54,236 nt of DNA, from positions 1 to 54,236 of the forward strand of contig CAAEIR010000035.1 in assembly GCA_900756035.1 (NCBI GenBank), in the 5' to 3' direction. This DNA comes from an uncultured Anaerostipes sp. GTDB taxonomy: Bacteria > Bacillota > Clostridia > Lachnospirales > Lachnospiraceae. How positions within the stretch are numbered: the stretch's first letter is position 1; each line of letters opens with the position of its first letter. Positions 24,809 to 34,157 of this stretch are shown piece after piece. The notes beneath the pieces were generated by a model. The model did no database searches. It was not told where the DNA came from and saw nothing but the letters and a program-made list of their open reading frames with translations. The position numbers and the translations under genes were made by a program.

Positions 24809-25241
24809 TTTCTAACTCCATTATTTTTATAATGTCTTTCCCACTTTTTGCCATATGTATTTTCCATAAAATATCATTCCGCGAACATACTGCTGCAATT
24901 TTTTTCATCAATCCAAAATGATCATTTTTATTTCTTGCAGCCAATGTAAAAAAAAGATTTACCTTATTTCCCTTAAAATCTACCGAATTATTTAATTTTA
25001 AAATGCATAGCCCGGTTTCCAACACCCCATCTTCTGTCCTTGCATGAGGCATACAGACTCCTTCCCCAAGATAAAAATACCCTCCATAAACCTTAATATT
25101 ATTCAAAATCGCCTGATAGTAACGTTCTGTGACAATTTTTTGCTTTAATAATACTTTACAGGTTGTACGAATTGCCTCTTCATAATTTGGAACCGTATCT
25201 AATATAACAACATAAATCGATTCGCTATTTCCGATTTTCAT
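24780..25241 (-). CDS. PTS IIA subunit, fructose/mannitol-fold (Ula type)
   Basis: 153-residue PTS_EIIA type-2 domain with phosphorylation site His66 in 'GVCMPHARTEDG'. It starts inside the 3' end of the regulator gene (17-base overlap; GGAG is 10 bases upstream) and overlaps IIB at its own 3' end. It passes phosphate from HPr to the IIB. Confidence 0.9.
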   Translation of the reverse strand: MKIGNSESIYVVILDTVPNYEEAIRTTCKVLLKQKIVTERYYQAILNNIKVYGGYFYLGEGVCMPHARTEDGVLETGLCILKLNNSVDFKGNKVNLFFTLAARNKNDHFGLMKKIAAVCSRNDILWKIHMAKSGKDIIKIMELENEEKDYDSM

Positions 25242-27162
25242 TTAATGTGATCTCCATAAAATCTTTATATGAATTTACATTTTTCATTTTTTCAATGTTA
25301 TCTCCACTTGTTAAGATCCGAACCAAATTCACTAAATTTTCGCTTTCTGCCGTATTTCCCAAAACAATAATAATCTTTACATCAACTTTGGATTTGCTGC
25401 CAAATTCAATTATATTACTTAACTTTAAAAAACTAATACAATCTTTTCTGACCAGCTCTCTTTTTCCATGAACAAATGCTATTTCCGGTACAAACACCAT
25501 ATAGTTCCCCATTGTATAAACTGTCTGAATCATATCGTCCACATATTCTTCTTTTATAAACCCCGCTTCCACCAGCGGTTTTGCCGCAGCTGCTATTGCC
25601 TCCTCCCAATTTTCTATTTCTAAATTAAATTGACAAAATTTCTCATCCAACAATCGACACATGTCCGTAATCATCGGCTGCTGAATCTGAGCTGCTAAAT
25701 ATTCATTCTTTTTGTTATAAATTGATACAGAAATAATTTTTTTCATTCGTTCAATATCCGAAGCCCTTAACAGCGGGTTTACCAAAATCACCCTGCAGCC
25801 TTCGACTTCGATGGGTACGGTACTGATGACAAGATCTACCTGACTTTCCAGATTGCCTTTGATAATGTCATTGGCTCTGTAAATTCTTTCAATTTGCATA
25901 CTCGGAAATGCTTCATTAATTTTTTGCCTCAAAAGCACCGATGTTGCTGTCCCTCCATTGCAGACCAGTGCCGCCTTCGGAAATAGGTTTCGTCCGAGAC
26001 TCTCTTGAAACAGTACTTCAAAATACATCGTTGTATATGCGATCTCTTCATCCGGAAATTCCACTCCTAACATCTTCTCATTCTTTTTGATAATCTTTTC
26101 TGTAATCTCATACATAAATGCATGAGAATATTGTATATCTTTCAAAAAAGGATTTTCAATTTTAATATGATTTTGTAACCGGAAGACTGCAACCTTCAAA
26201 TGCAATATAATTTGGGTGATTAAATCATCCTCCGATGGAATCTCAATCTCTAAATAGTTGCAGAAATCTTTGATCAGACTTTTTGTTACTAATTTTACTC
26301 TCTGATCTTCCTTTGTCTTCCCCTGAAAATCATAGGATACAATCTTCGTGCTTTTCAATAAAATAAGAAAATAATATAAATCCCCTTCTGTCACCTTTAC
26401 CTCTGTGGTTTCTTCCAGTACACTCTTTACACACAAATAGTCATTCAGCTCCAACACATTCTTTTCTTTTCCGCATTGAATATGAAATCCTTTCGCACAT
26501 CTGCACAGTGAAATCATCAACATCCCTTCCAGTTCACGAAGAGAATCATCCGCAAATTTCAACTCCATTTTCTGCTCTACTTTATTTATGATTTGTTTGA
26601 TTTCATTCCTGTCATACATCGAATTTCTTTCCACAAATCCTAAAATATCCACCTCATTTTCTTTTAGCATTCTGATATATATATTAAATATTGCATTGCG
26701 GATGACTTCTTCGTTCCCTTCCAGAGTCAATCCGTAGTAAGCCTGTCGAATTAAACAAACTCCATAATACTGCAAAATCTTTTCTACCTCTTTTAAATCC
26801 TGTACAATGGTATTCTTGCTTACTTCCAATTTTTCCGCCGCTACTTCTATTGTAATTTTTCCAAAGATACTTAATAAAATAATAATCATAGTTCCACGTT
26901 CTTCTTTTGAATACACCTTCAAACTATGATCTTTCATCAGTTTATCAATATTTATATTTTGATTATTTATGAGTTTGATTCCATAATGCGGTTTTCTTAT
27001 AATCTCGATGGGCTGATCTTTCATAAAATACTGAATCATATCCAGATCATTGCGAATCGATCTACTACTTACCTGAAACTTTTTTGCCAATTCCTTTGTC
27101 GTCATATACTCTGTATTATCACTTAGTGTTTTTAATATTTGAATTTGTCTATTACTCAGCAA
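25225..27162 (-). CDS. PRD-containing transcriptional activator (MtlR/LicR type) of the Ula-type PTS operon
   Basis: 645 residues: an N-terminal DeoR/HTH_11 helix-turn-helix ('MTTKELAKKFQVSSRSIRNDLDMIQ', about 20-45), a Mga-like second HTH (about 85-145), two PRD regulation domains (about 190-400), a GatB-like IIB domain with Cys in 'ALVCNGGTATSV' (about 405-490), and a C-terminal IIA domain with His in 'IAFVHGKRE' (about 500-640). The start is TTG with AAGGAG 7 bases upstream. PTS phosphorylation of PRD, Cys and His sites tunes such activators. It is first in its operon and overlaps the IIA gene. It lacks the RNA-binding CAT domain of true BglG antiterminators. Confidence 0.88.
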   Translation of the reverse strand: MLSNRQIQILKTLSDNTEYMTTKELAKKFQVSSRSIRNDLDMIQYFMKDQPIEIIRKPHYGIKLINNQNINIDKLMKDHSLKVYSKEERGTMIIILLSIFGKITIEVAAEKLEVSKNTIVQDLKEVEKILQYYGVCLIRQAYYGLTLEGNEEVIRNAIFNIYIRMLKENEVDILGFVERNSMYDRNEIKQIINKVEQKMELKFADDSLRELEGMLMISLCRCAKGFHIQCGKEKNVLELNDYLCVKSVLEETTEVKVTEGDLYYFLILLKSTKIVSYDFQGKTKEDQRVKLVTKSLIKDFCNYLEIEIPSEDDLITQIILHLKVAVFRLQNHIKIENPFLKDIQYSHAFMYEITEKIIKKNEKMLGVEFPDEEIAYTTMYFEVLFQESLGRNLFPKAALVCNGGTATSVLLRQKINEAFPSMQIERIYRANDIIKGNLESQVDLVISTVPIEVEGCRVILVNPLLRASDIERMKKIISVSIYNKKNEYLAAQIQQPMITDMCRLLDEKFCQFNLEIENWEEAIAAAAKPLVEAGFIKEEYVDDMIQTVYTMGNYMVFVPEIAFVHGKRELVRKDCISFLKLSNIIEFGSKSKVDVKIIIVLGNTAESENLVNLVRILTSGDNIEKMKNVNSYKDFMEITLNENRK

Positions 27163-27210
27163 AATAAAGCTCCTTCTCCCTATCTTCCGTTACTAAATCA
27201 TGTTACAGTC

Positions 27211-27235
27211 TAGCACATTCATTTCTCCCGTGCTA
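27211..27235 (-). promoter_or_regulatory. Candidate operator upstream of the Ula-type operon
   Basis: TAGCAC-N13-GTGCTA, a perfect 6-bp dyad 49 bases before the regulator's start codon. It may be the regulator's own binding site. No clear -35/-10 pair was found near it. Confidence 0.4.
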
Positions 27236-27310
27236 TTCCAAATTTCTTCCACATATTCGGAAATATAGAAAATTTTTTTCATATTTTGATGAGTTTTGGG
27301 AACGTAAAAA

Positions 27311-27345
27311 TGCCCTTTTTACTTATCCTCCAAGTAAAAAGGGCA
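27311..27345 (-). terminator. Terminator of the iron alcohol dehydrogenase gene
   Basis: Perfect 14-bp stem TGCCCTTTTTACTT / AAGTAAAAAGGGCA with a 7-base loop. ATTTTTACG follows on the minus strand. Confidence 0.85.
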
Positions 27346-27352
27346 TTGATCA

Positions 27353-28534
27353 TTATTTTGCCGCAGTATATATCTTCACCAGATCTTCGGCTGTTAATTT
27401 TTTAAATGCTCCCAGTGACGCAGTATCATGATTGGTCGCTTTCTCTGCCATTTCCCGAATCTGTTCGTCCGATGGCTCAACTCCCAATTCTCTCATATTT
27501 GTCGGCATATGGATCTCCCGGTAAAAATTCTCCACTGCCTCGATCCCGGCAATGGCAGTTTTGCGAACATCTCCCTGATCACTGACACCCATCACATTTT
27601 TGGCAAACTGTTCAAAGCGTTCCGGTTTTTCATCCATCACATACCTTGCCCAGCTTCCCCAAACTGCCGCTAACCCTGCTCCATGAGCCACGTCGAACAT
27701 ACCGCCGATTTCATGCTCAATTAAATGGGTTGCCCAGTCTCCTCCGTTGGTTCCGCATCCGGTTAATCCATTATGGGACAAAGAGCCGCACCACATAATC
27801 TCAGCTCTCGCTTCATAATTTTTCGGATCCTCGCATAAAATTTTCGCATACTTCATTACCTTCTTCATGACATCTTCCGCAATGGCATCGGTAATCTCCA
27901 TGGTATCTTCCAAGACAAAATAGCGTTCCATGGTATGCATCATAATATCTGTGCAGCCGCACTGTGTCTGATAATCCGGAAGGGTGTAGGTGATCTCCGG
28001 ATTCATAACAGCAAACTTACATCTCGCAAGATCTGTATCCAACGCTTTCTTATACCATCCATCTTCATTAGTGATCACGCAGGAATTACTCATTTCACTT
28101 CCTGCCGCTGCAATCGTAAGAATGGTTCCGATTGGATAACATGCTTTTGGTCTGGCTTTTCCCGTAAATAAGTCCCATACATCAACCTCCGGATTGCCAA
28201 GTCCATACCCGATTGCTTTCGCCGAGTCGATAACGCTTCCTCCTCCAACGGCCAAAATAAAATCAACCTTTTCTTTTCTGCAAAGCTCGATTCCTTCATA
28301 TACCTTGGAAATCCTTGGATTTGGCACAACTCCACCAAGGGTCACATACTGCACATCATAATCTTCTAAAGCATTGCACACTCTGTCTAAAAGCCCGGAC
28401 TTCTTAGCACTCTGCCCTCCATAATGTACCAGCACTTTTTTACATCCTTCTTGTTTTACAAGAGCTCCCGTTTTCAACTCTGCATCTTTTCCAAATACCA
28501 CCTTTGTCGGGGTAAAATACTGAAAATTTAACAT
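27353..28534 (-). CDS. Iron-containing alcohol dehydrogenase (butanol dehydrogenase/YqhD type)
   Basis: 393 residues from the ATG at 28534, which has AGGAGG 8 bases upstream; the open frame to 28570 has no such site. 'GGGSVIDSAKAIG' binds NAD(P). Metal ligands are seen as Asp in 'CGCTDIMMH' and His in 'WATHLIEHEIGG' and 'DVAHGAGLA'. The family reduces aldehydes to alcohols. It lies downstream of dhaL and may reduce the aldehyde (lactaldehyde or glycolaldehyde) that the class II aldolase would release. It has its own terminator and a partial one before it, so it may be a separate transcript. Confidence 0.88.
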   Translation of the reverse strand: MLNFQYFTPTKVVFGKDAELKTGALVKQEGCKKVLVHYGGQSAKKSGLLDRVCNALEDYDVQYVTLGGVVPNPRISKVYEGIELCRKEKVDFILAVGGGSVIDSAKAIGYGLGNPEVDVWDLFTGKARPKACYPIGTILTIAAAGSEMSNSCVITNEDGWYKKALDTDLARCKFAVMNPEITYTLPDYQTQCGCTDIMMHTMERYFVLEDTMEITDAIAEDVMKKVMKYAKILCEDPKNYEARAEIMWCGSLSHNGLTGCGTNGGDWATHLIEHEIGGMFDVAHGAGLAAVWGSWARYVMDEKPERFEQFAKNVMGVSDQGDVRKTAIAGIEAVENFYREIHMPTNMRELGVEPSDEQIREMAEKATNHDTASLGAFKKLTAEDLVKIYTAAK

Positions 28535-28584
28535 GAAATAACCTCCTGTTCTAATTTTATCAAAATTCAACAGAACATAAAAGA

Positions 28585-28640
28585 ATTCCCGGTAAAACTT
28601 CGTTTCATAACCAAACTATAAAAACTGTCTTACAGGGAAT
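28585..28640 (-). terminator. Possible terminator after dhaL
   Basis: Imperfect long-loop repeat: ATTCCC-G-GTAA and TTAC-A-GGGAAT arms. On the minus strand TTCTTTTATG follows. It would partly separate the Gat/Dha operon from the iron alcohol dehydrogenase gene. Confidence 0.4.
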
Positions 28641-28654
28641 CCTTGCATCATATT

Positions 28655-29278
28655 TTACTGTACACTTTTCTCAAATGCCTGAATCATCAAAGATGCCACT
28701 TTGGCTCCCGGATCTTCAAGACTTCTGGAAGCCTCTCCCCTAGTTGCCGCACGTCCGTGAACAGCCAACATCGTGGTAGTTGCCTTGAATCCTTCCTCCG
28801 CAGCTTTGGCAGCCTTTGAAGCCATCTCCGCCAGAGATGCCTCCTCAGCCAGAGATGTTTTCAGACTCTCCACTGCCGGATGAATTCCGTCAAGGAATGT
28901 TTTATCTCCTACTTTTGCACCTCCGAGCTTAGCCACTCCTGCCTCATAAGATTCAAAAATCTGAACGATGTCTGCATCTTCTAACGTTTCTTTTCCTTTG
29001 AGATCTTTTCCGGCCTGTTTTAAACCGGTTGCCATCAAGGATCCCATGGTAGAAGGAACTTTATTTGCCATTGCCTTACCTGCTGCAAATAATAATTTTC
29101 CTGCATCTGTAATGGCGCCGTCAGCAACTGCGTCATACGCAGCCTTAAATCCGTCTGTCATCGTAAGTCCAAGATCTCCATCGCCCACGATTCCATCCAT
29201 CTCAATCAGCTTCTCTTTATTTTCAGCCATAATGTCGCTGATTTCTTTTAATAATTTAATTAAATAAGATGTCTCCAT
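28655..29278 (-). CDS. dhaL: Dihydroxyacetone kinase subunit DhaL (ATP-binding)
   Basis: 207 residues, the all-helical nucleotide-binding half of DhaKL kinases. The Asp cluster that binds Mg-nucleotide is visible in 'GDGDLGLTMTDG' (about 28-39). 'PSTMGSLMATGLKQA' and 'GRAATRGEASRSLEDPGA' follow the DhaL pattern. It follows dhaK1 by 12 bases. No DhaM phosphotransfer protein is encoded nearby, so either ATP is used directly or a general PTS protein supplies phosphate. It may serve both DhaK paralogues of the operon. Confidence 0.9.
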   Translation of the reverse strand: METSYLIKLLKEISDIMAENKEKLIEMDGIVGDGDLGLTMTDGFKAAYDAVADGAITDAGKLLFAAGKAMANKVPSTMGSLMATGLKQAGKDLKGKETLEDADIVQIFESYEAGVAKLGGAKVGDKTFLDGIHPAVESLKTSLAEEASLAEMASKAAKAAEEGFKATTTMLAVHGRAATRGEASRSLEDPGAKVASLMIQAFEKSVQ

Positions 29279-29290
29279 ATCGTATGCCTC

Positions 29291-30301
29291 CTAAACCTGC
29301 TTAAAGAACGGTGTATCAACCGGATGATCAATACATTCTTTTAATTCATCATCCAATTTCAACAGAGAAATAGAGAATCCGGCCATCTCAATGGCAGTTG
29401 CGTACTCACCTACATAATATTTGTAGACACTGATTCCTTTTTCTTCCAGAACCTGGTTAATACGACGAGTCACAATATACTGCTCATCCAGAGGAGTGGC
29501 TCCCAATCCATTGACCAGAACTGCCACTTCATCTCCCTTTTCATATGGAAGATCTGCTACAATTTTTTCTAACATTTCATCAACAATCTGATCTGCAGGT
29601 TCTAGCTTTCCACGGCGGATTCCCGGTTCTCCGTGAATTCCCATTCCGATTTCCATTTCATCGTCCACGATCTCAAAACTTGGTTTTCCAACTCTCGGAA
29701 CGGTACATGGAGTCAATGCAACTCCCATTGTACGGACGTTATTGTTTGCTTTATCCGCAACACGCTTTACTTCTTCCAAAGAGAGCATTTTATCTGCCGC
29801 TGCTCCCGCACATTTGTAGACAAAGAAGATTCCTGCAACACCACGGCGGGTACTTTTCTCTCCCGGTGCAGACGGTCCGGCAGATGCCACATCATCAGCT
29901 CCAAGAACTTCCGCTGTTTCAATATCGTCTTCCATTTCAACTTCATCGGCTGCCGGACGGAATGTAAAAATATCTCCATTATAGTTTCCATAAATATAGA
30001 GAACTCCTGCACCCTGATCCGCATCTCTTGTCAGTGCAATCGCCTGATCCACACTTGGAGACTGGAATACATCTCCTACAGCACATCCATCGATCATTCC
30101 TTTTCCTACATATCCTAAAAACAGAGGAAGATGTCCTGAACCACCACCGGTTACGATACCAACTTTTCCTTCTTTTTTATGTTTTGTAACAAGCACCTGA
30201 AGGTCACCGTCCACACATGTAAGATCATCTTCATGTGCAATATAGATTCCTTCCAGCATCTCTTTGATATAATTATCCGGCTGATTGATAATCTTTTTCA
30301 T
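29291..30301 (-). CDS. dhaK: Dihydroxyacetone kinase subunit DhaK, paralogue 1
   Basis: 336 residues. The substrate-binding His223 in 'GMGIHGEPG' forms the hemiaminal with the ketone in DhaK proteins. His57 and Asp110 ('NYNGD') are the other active-site residues. The first loop reads 'GGGSGHLPLFLGY' where most DhaK have 'GGGSGHEPA', so the pocket may differ. A ~7-residue acidic insertion ('DEVEMEDD') follows the Asp loop. It lies between the class II aldolase and dhaL. The substrate may be dihydroxyacetone or another short ketose such as a tetrulose. Confidence 0.85.
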   Translation of the reverse strand: MKKIINQPDNYIKEMLEGIYIAHEDDLTCVDGDLQVLVTKHKKEGKVGIVTGGGSGHLPLFLGYVGKGMIDGCAVGDVFQSPSVDQAIALTRDADQGAGVLYIYGNYNGDIFTFRPAADEVEMEDDIETAEVLGADDVASAGPSAPGEKSTRRGVAGIFFVYKCAGAAADKMLSLEEVKRVADKANNNVRTMGVALTPCTVPRVGKPSFEIVDDEMEIGMGIHGEPGIRRGKLEPADQIVDEMLEKIVADLPYEKGDEVAVLVNGLGATPLDEQYIVTRRINQVLEEKGISVYKYYVGEYATAIEMAGFSISLLKLDDELKECIDHPVDTPFFKQV

Positions 30302-30334
30302 AGAATATTCTCCTTTTTTAACTTCGGCTATGTA

Positions 30335-31003
30335 TTATTTATTCGGGAATTTGATCTCTGCTGGGTATGCCCATTTCTGTAATTCTTCTGGCGGAAAGAA
30401 ATATGGTTCCTCACCCTGTCCTGCGCAAAGTGCGTTGAAGTATAACTGAGCCAGTTCTTCAATGTAAGCAGCTCTTAAATATGCATCATAGATATCTCCC
30501 TGAGATATAGCAACTGCTCCGTGTCCCTGTAATAAGAATACATCAGCTTCCTGAGCTGGTTCAATAACACTGTCAGACAGATCTGTTGTTCCCGGACGTC
30601 CATAAGGAGCTACCGGAATTCTTGATTTTGTAACACCCAGATTTGCAATTTCATATACCACTGCAGGAATTGGTTTATTTAATACTGCAAAAGTAGTCGC
30701 ATACATAGAATGTGTATGGCAGACAGAATTTACATCCGGTCTTGTTTTATAAATTTGAAGATGCATTAAAGATTCACTTGTCGGGCGAAGACCAGACTCG
30801 TTTTCAATTACGTTGGCATCTAGATCCAAAACAACCATATCTCTTGCTGTTAATAATTCTCTGTCTACCTGAGTCGGTGTAATCACCACATATCCTGTTT
30901 CAGGATCTCTGGCGCTTAAGTTTCCGGATAAATGTTTGCATAATCCCTCTTTTTGTGCACGTTTTGCCATAGCAACAACATCTTTTTTCAATCCTTCTAA
31001 CAT
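30335..31003 (-). CDS. Class II aldolase/adducin family protein (FucA/AraD-like)
   Basis: 222 residues, the size of L-fuculose- and L-rhamnulose-1-phosphate aldolases and ribulose-5-P epimerases. 'LSGNLSARDPE' phosphate-binding loop, catalytic Glu in 'RPTSESLMH', zinc His residues in 'CHTHSMYA' and 'LQGHGAVA' are all present. It would cleave a ketose-1-phosphate to dihydroxyacetone phosphate plus an aldehyde. It is tightly coupled to the preceding regulator gene (1-base gap). Which sugar is used cannot be read from the sequence; an epimerase role is less likely because the Dha kinase genes follow. Confidence 0.82.
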   Translation of the reverse strand: MLEGLKKDVVAMAKRAQKEGLCKHLSGNLSARDPETGYVVITPTQVDRELLTARDMVVLDLDANVIENESGLRPTSESLMHLQIYKTRPDVNSVCHTHSMYATTFAVLNKPIPAVVYEIANLGVTKSRIPVAPYGRPGTTDLSDSVIEPAQEADVFLLQGHGAVAISQGDIYDAYLRAAYIEELAQLYFNALCAGQGEEPYFFPPEELQKWAYPAEIKFPNK

Positions 31004-31004
31004 A

Positions 31005-33074
31005 TTACTTCTCCTTTTCTTTTTTATGAATTAGGTCTAAAATTTCCTGCGGTTCTTTCGCCTTCTTTAACTGCAGCAAAACCTTTTTATCTTCTAAAAT
31101 ACCATTTAACTGTTCTAAAACCTCCAGGTGCTTTGTGGGATCCGGCGTGCCGATCATAATAATTACATCCGCCTGCATATAACCCGCCACATCCGTGCAG
31201 CCCGGCATTGTAAGAAGGGATAAGCACACCCTTTTTGCACCGTCATCCACTCCTGCATGAGCAATAATCACTCCATCTGCAATCATAATAAATGGTTTAT
31301 CACTTTTAATATTGGAAATAGCTTTTTGAACATACCTTTCTGTAACATCACCACGCTGAATCAGCGGTTTTGCCACCTGATGAATTGCTTCCTCCCACGG
31401 AAGAATTTCTTTGAACACCTGAATGGTTTCCCTAACCAAAACATCTTTTAATCCGATCTGAAGCCGTGTACTGAGATCTCCCATCCGCTCCGTCTCCAAT
31501 TCGGGATTTAGTGCGTTGGCAAATTCTCTCTTTAATCCCTCTTCATCCGTGATCTCCGCATATTTTCTCACAATATTCAGTAAGGTAATTACATCTAGCT
31601 TATGAGGAATGACTCCGACCAACTCTCCCATCACATTTTCCCGAAACTTCATCTTAGATGTCTCATCCAAAAAAGGCTTCACCACAAACTGTTTCTTTGT
31701 TGTCTCCAGTCTTACCATTGTAAATACAATGTCAAATTTTGTTTCATCATAGTCTGCAAAATCTCGCATTGACAGACACGTAAGGAAATCAATTTCAGGG
31801 AACAGCTCTTTTAACGTAAAATAGAGGAAATTGGAAACCGAAATTCCATTGGCACAGACAACCACCGCTCTCTTTTTTGTCTCCGAGAGTTCCAAAATTC
31901 CTTCTCTCCGAAGCCATGCTCCAAAAAGCGCCGTAATATAAACCAGTTCTTCATCCGGCATTTTAGCACCGATTAATTTCTCAAAAGGTCCTATGGACTT
32001 TCGAACCACTGCATGAAGAGCTTCATACTGCGGAAGAACCATATCGAGAATGCTCTGTTCGATATGATAATGATACTTCATTCGATAGTAAGCCGGCTTA
32101 ATGTGTTGGAACAATGCCTCCAACAGCATGTCCCGCTCATTAATGGTCACACAAATCAGATTTTCAAAATTGACAATCACCGTTTCGGATGCTTTCATCA
32201 ATTCTTCTTCCTGCGTGGAATCTGTGATCTGAAGCCCGTGAAAATTTGAAATCTGAATCTGTGCTGTTAAAAACAGTTTTTCTGTCTGCCAGGTAATATC
32301 GTATTCCTTCGCAAATTCCAGTATGACAGAATACTCTTTTGTACCTGCAATATGCTGAAATGTCTCCGGCAGTTCCCGGATAATTCTGCCCTTTTGTGTG
32401 CGGATAATAATCAGACATAAAATCAAAGGCAGTTCCTTTAAACGTTCATCAGTAAATCGAACCTGCAAACGTTCCTCGATCGTCATAATATGTTTTTCCA
32501 TCTGTTCCATCATATCCTGACTGATTCTGCAGATATCCATAATGGTTTCTTTTCCCTTTGGTATCTTTAAGATTCCCCGGATAGATGTAATCATCATCTC
32601 ACGTTTGGAGAATTCACTTCCAACAAGATGGTATCCTTCCTGACGATTATAGGATACTTCCAGATGATATTCCTCAAGCTTATGCTCAAGTTTTTTAAGA
32701 TCGGTTAGAAACGTATTCTTGCTGATTTCCAATTCTGATGTGAAATGATATATGGAAAGCTCTTCCCGTATACATAAAAGCATTAAAAAGATTAAAAATC
32801 CCCGCTCTTTGTCAGCATAAATATACGTTGTTCCTCCACCGATCTCTTCCGTCTGATACTGCTCCAGCACTTCAATTGGTATTATGAATTTTCCTGTTCT
32901 AAGACGTTCGATTTTCGGCATCCCATTGCCCTGCAGATAATCATTGATTTTTTCAATGGTATAGCTTAACTGCTTTCTGGATAGCTGTAAAGACGCTTCT
33001 ACTTCTTTTCCCGTTATCGCGGGATTATTCACAATTGTTTTAAGAACAGTATAACCTCTTTCATCTAAATACAA
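31005..33074 (-). CDS. PRD-containing transcriptional activator of the Gat-type PTS operon
   Basis: 689 residues: tandem N-terminal helix-turn-helix regions (about 1-55 and 90-150), two PRD domains (about 195-400), a IIB-like domain with Cys in 'VVVCANGISVSN' (about 405-490) and a C-terminal IIA-like domain with His in 'IIAHAGVDDG' (about 530-685). The start is TTG with GAGG 7 bases upstream. It lies inside the operon, between dhaK2 and the aldolase, so it is produced along with its targets. It is a relative of MtlR/LicR activators. No CAT RNA-binding domain is seen. Confidence 0.87.
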   Translation of the reverse strand: MYLDERGYTVLKTIVNNPAITGKEVEASLQLSRKQLSYTIEKINDYLQGNGMPKIERLRTGKFIIPIEVLEQYQTEEIGGGTTYIYADKERGFLIFLMLLCIREELSIYHFTSELEISKNTFLTDLKKLEHKLEEYHLEVSYNRQEGYHLVGSEFSKREMMITSIRGILKIPKGKETIMDICRISQDMMEQMEKHIMTIEERLQVRFTDERLKELPLILCLIIIRTQKGRIIRELPETFQHIAGTKEYSVILEFAKEYDITWQTEKLFLTAQIQISNFHGLQITDSTQEEELMKASETVIVNFENLICVTINERDMLLEALFQHIKPAYYRMKYHYHIEQSILDMVLPQYEALHAVVRKSIGPFEKLIGAKMPDEELVYITALFGAWLRREGILELSETKKRAVVVCANGISVSNFLYFTLKELFPEIDFLTCLSMRDFADYDETKFDIVFTMVRLETTKKQFVVKPFLDETSKMKFRENVMGELVGVIPHKLDVITLLNIVRKYAEITDEEGLKREFANALNPELETERMGDLSTRLQIGLKDVLVRETIQVFKEILPWEEAIHQVAKPLIQRGDVTERYVQKAISNIKSDKPFIMIADGVIIAHAGVDDGAKRVCLSLLTMPGCTDVAGYMQADVIIMIGTPDPTKHLEVLEQLNGILEDKKVLLQLKKAKEPQEILDLIHKKEKEK

Positions 33075-33097
33075 TGGTGCACCTCTTTCAAAAATTC

Positions 33098-34096
33098 TTA
33101 TATGTCAATTCCCGGTGATTTTGCCTCGTAATCCAGTAATTCTTTTAATTCTTCGTCCAGTTCCATAACTGTCAGTGCCGCTCCGTTCATATCAAGAGAT
33201 GTCACATAGTCTCCTATAAAAACTTTGTAGACTTTTAGTCCCTGCTCTGTAAGATAAGCTTCGACTTCATCATACAAAACATAGAGTTCCATTAATGGAG
33301 TAGCTCCAAGCCCGGAGAGCAGTACTGCAACTTCAGCTCCGCCGGCCGGTTCCAGATCATCTACTACACTCTTCGCCATCTGGATGGCGATTTCTTTTGC
33401 CGGTTTTAATTTCTGGACATTAATTCCCGGCTCTCCATGATGCCCGATTCCAAATTCCATATCACCATCAGCAATCTGGAAATTCGGATGTCCTACTGCC
33501 GGAATCGCACAAGGCCCAAGACCTACACAAATGCTTCTTGTATGATCTACTGCCTTTTGCGCAGTTTCAATGACTTCATCCAAAGTTCCGCCAAGTGCTG
33601 CTTTCGCGCCTCCGATCTTCCACATGAAGACTCCGCCGGCAATTCCATGACGCTTTTCTTTTGTCTCCTTCGGAGAAGATGCCACGTCATCATTTGCAGT
33701 TACAAATTTTACTGTTACTCCCTGTTTCTTTGCTTTGCGGACTGCCATTTTTACATTCATATTATCTCCGGCATAGTTCCCAAATAAACAGGCAACACCT
33801 TTTCCGGAATCCGCTGCCATAAATGCATCATAGAATGCCTGAGCAGAAGGTGAAGAAAATACTTCACCTACTGCCACTGCATCCATCATATTTTTTCCGA
33901 CATAGCCAAGAAACGCAGGTTCATGTCCGCTTCCTCCTCCGGTTACCAGTCCGACTTTTCCTTCTACCGGTGCACCTACATACTGGACAACACGGTCATT
34001 TGCTTCCGAACGTTTTATCAGATCTTTATGAGCTTTCACAAAGCCCTTAACCATATCTTCTACGATGTAATCCGGATCATTCACAAATCTCTGCAT
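33098..34096 (-). CDS. dhaK: Dihydroxyacetone kinase subunit DhaK, paralogue 2
   Basis: 332 residues with the standard 'GGGSGHEPAFLGY' loop (His58), Asp111 ('NYAGD') and the ketone-binding His220 in 'IGHHGEPG'. It keeps the canonical loop that paralogue 1 has changed. It lies directly after the Gat-type IIC gene and before the PRD regulator. Two DhaK genes with one DhaL suggest either two ketose substrates or one kinase plus one ligand sensor, as with DhaQ in Lactococcus. Neither can be settled from sequence. Confidence 0.85.
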   Translation of the reverse strand: MQRFVNDPDYIVEDMVKGFVKAHKDLIKRSEANDRVVQYVGAPVEGKVGLVTGGGSGHEPAFLGYVGKNMMDAVAVGEVFSSPSAQAFYDAFMAADSGKGVACLFGNYAGDNMNVKMAVRKAKKQGVTVKFVTANDDVASSPKETKEKRHGIAGGVFMWKIGGAKAALGGTLDEVIETAQKAVDHTRSICVGLGPCAIPAVGHPNFQIADGDMEFGIGHHGEPGINVQKLKPAKEIAIQMAKSVVDDLEPAGGAEVAVLLSGLGATPLMELYVLYDEVEAYLTEQGLKVYKVFIGDYVTSLDMNGAALTVMELDEELKELLDYEAKSPGIDI

Positions 34097-34157
34097 AATA
34101 AAACCTCATTTCTTTTAAATGTCATTGTTTATGTAAGTCACTTTATAAAAATCAATC

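Noticed and set aside
29545..30118. Long open frames on the plus strand opposite dhaK1, and similar ones opposite atpD, alsE and the aldolases.
   Set aside because: They are shadows of real genes: no ribosome binding sites, low-complexity His/Leu/Ser/Phe-rich products, and full overlap with well-supported proteins.
25225..33074. The PRD regulators as BglG-type RNA antiterminators with leader RAT sites.
   Set aside because: All three begin with DNA-binding helix-turn-helix domains rather than a CAT RNA-binding domain, and I found no antiterminator/terminator pair in the leaders.
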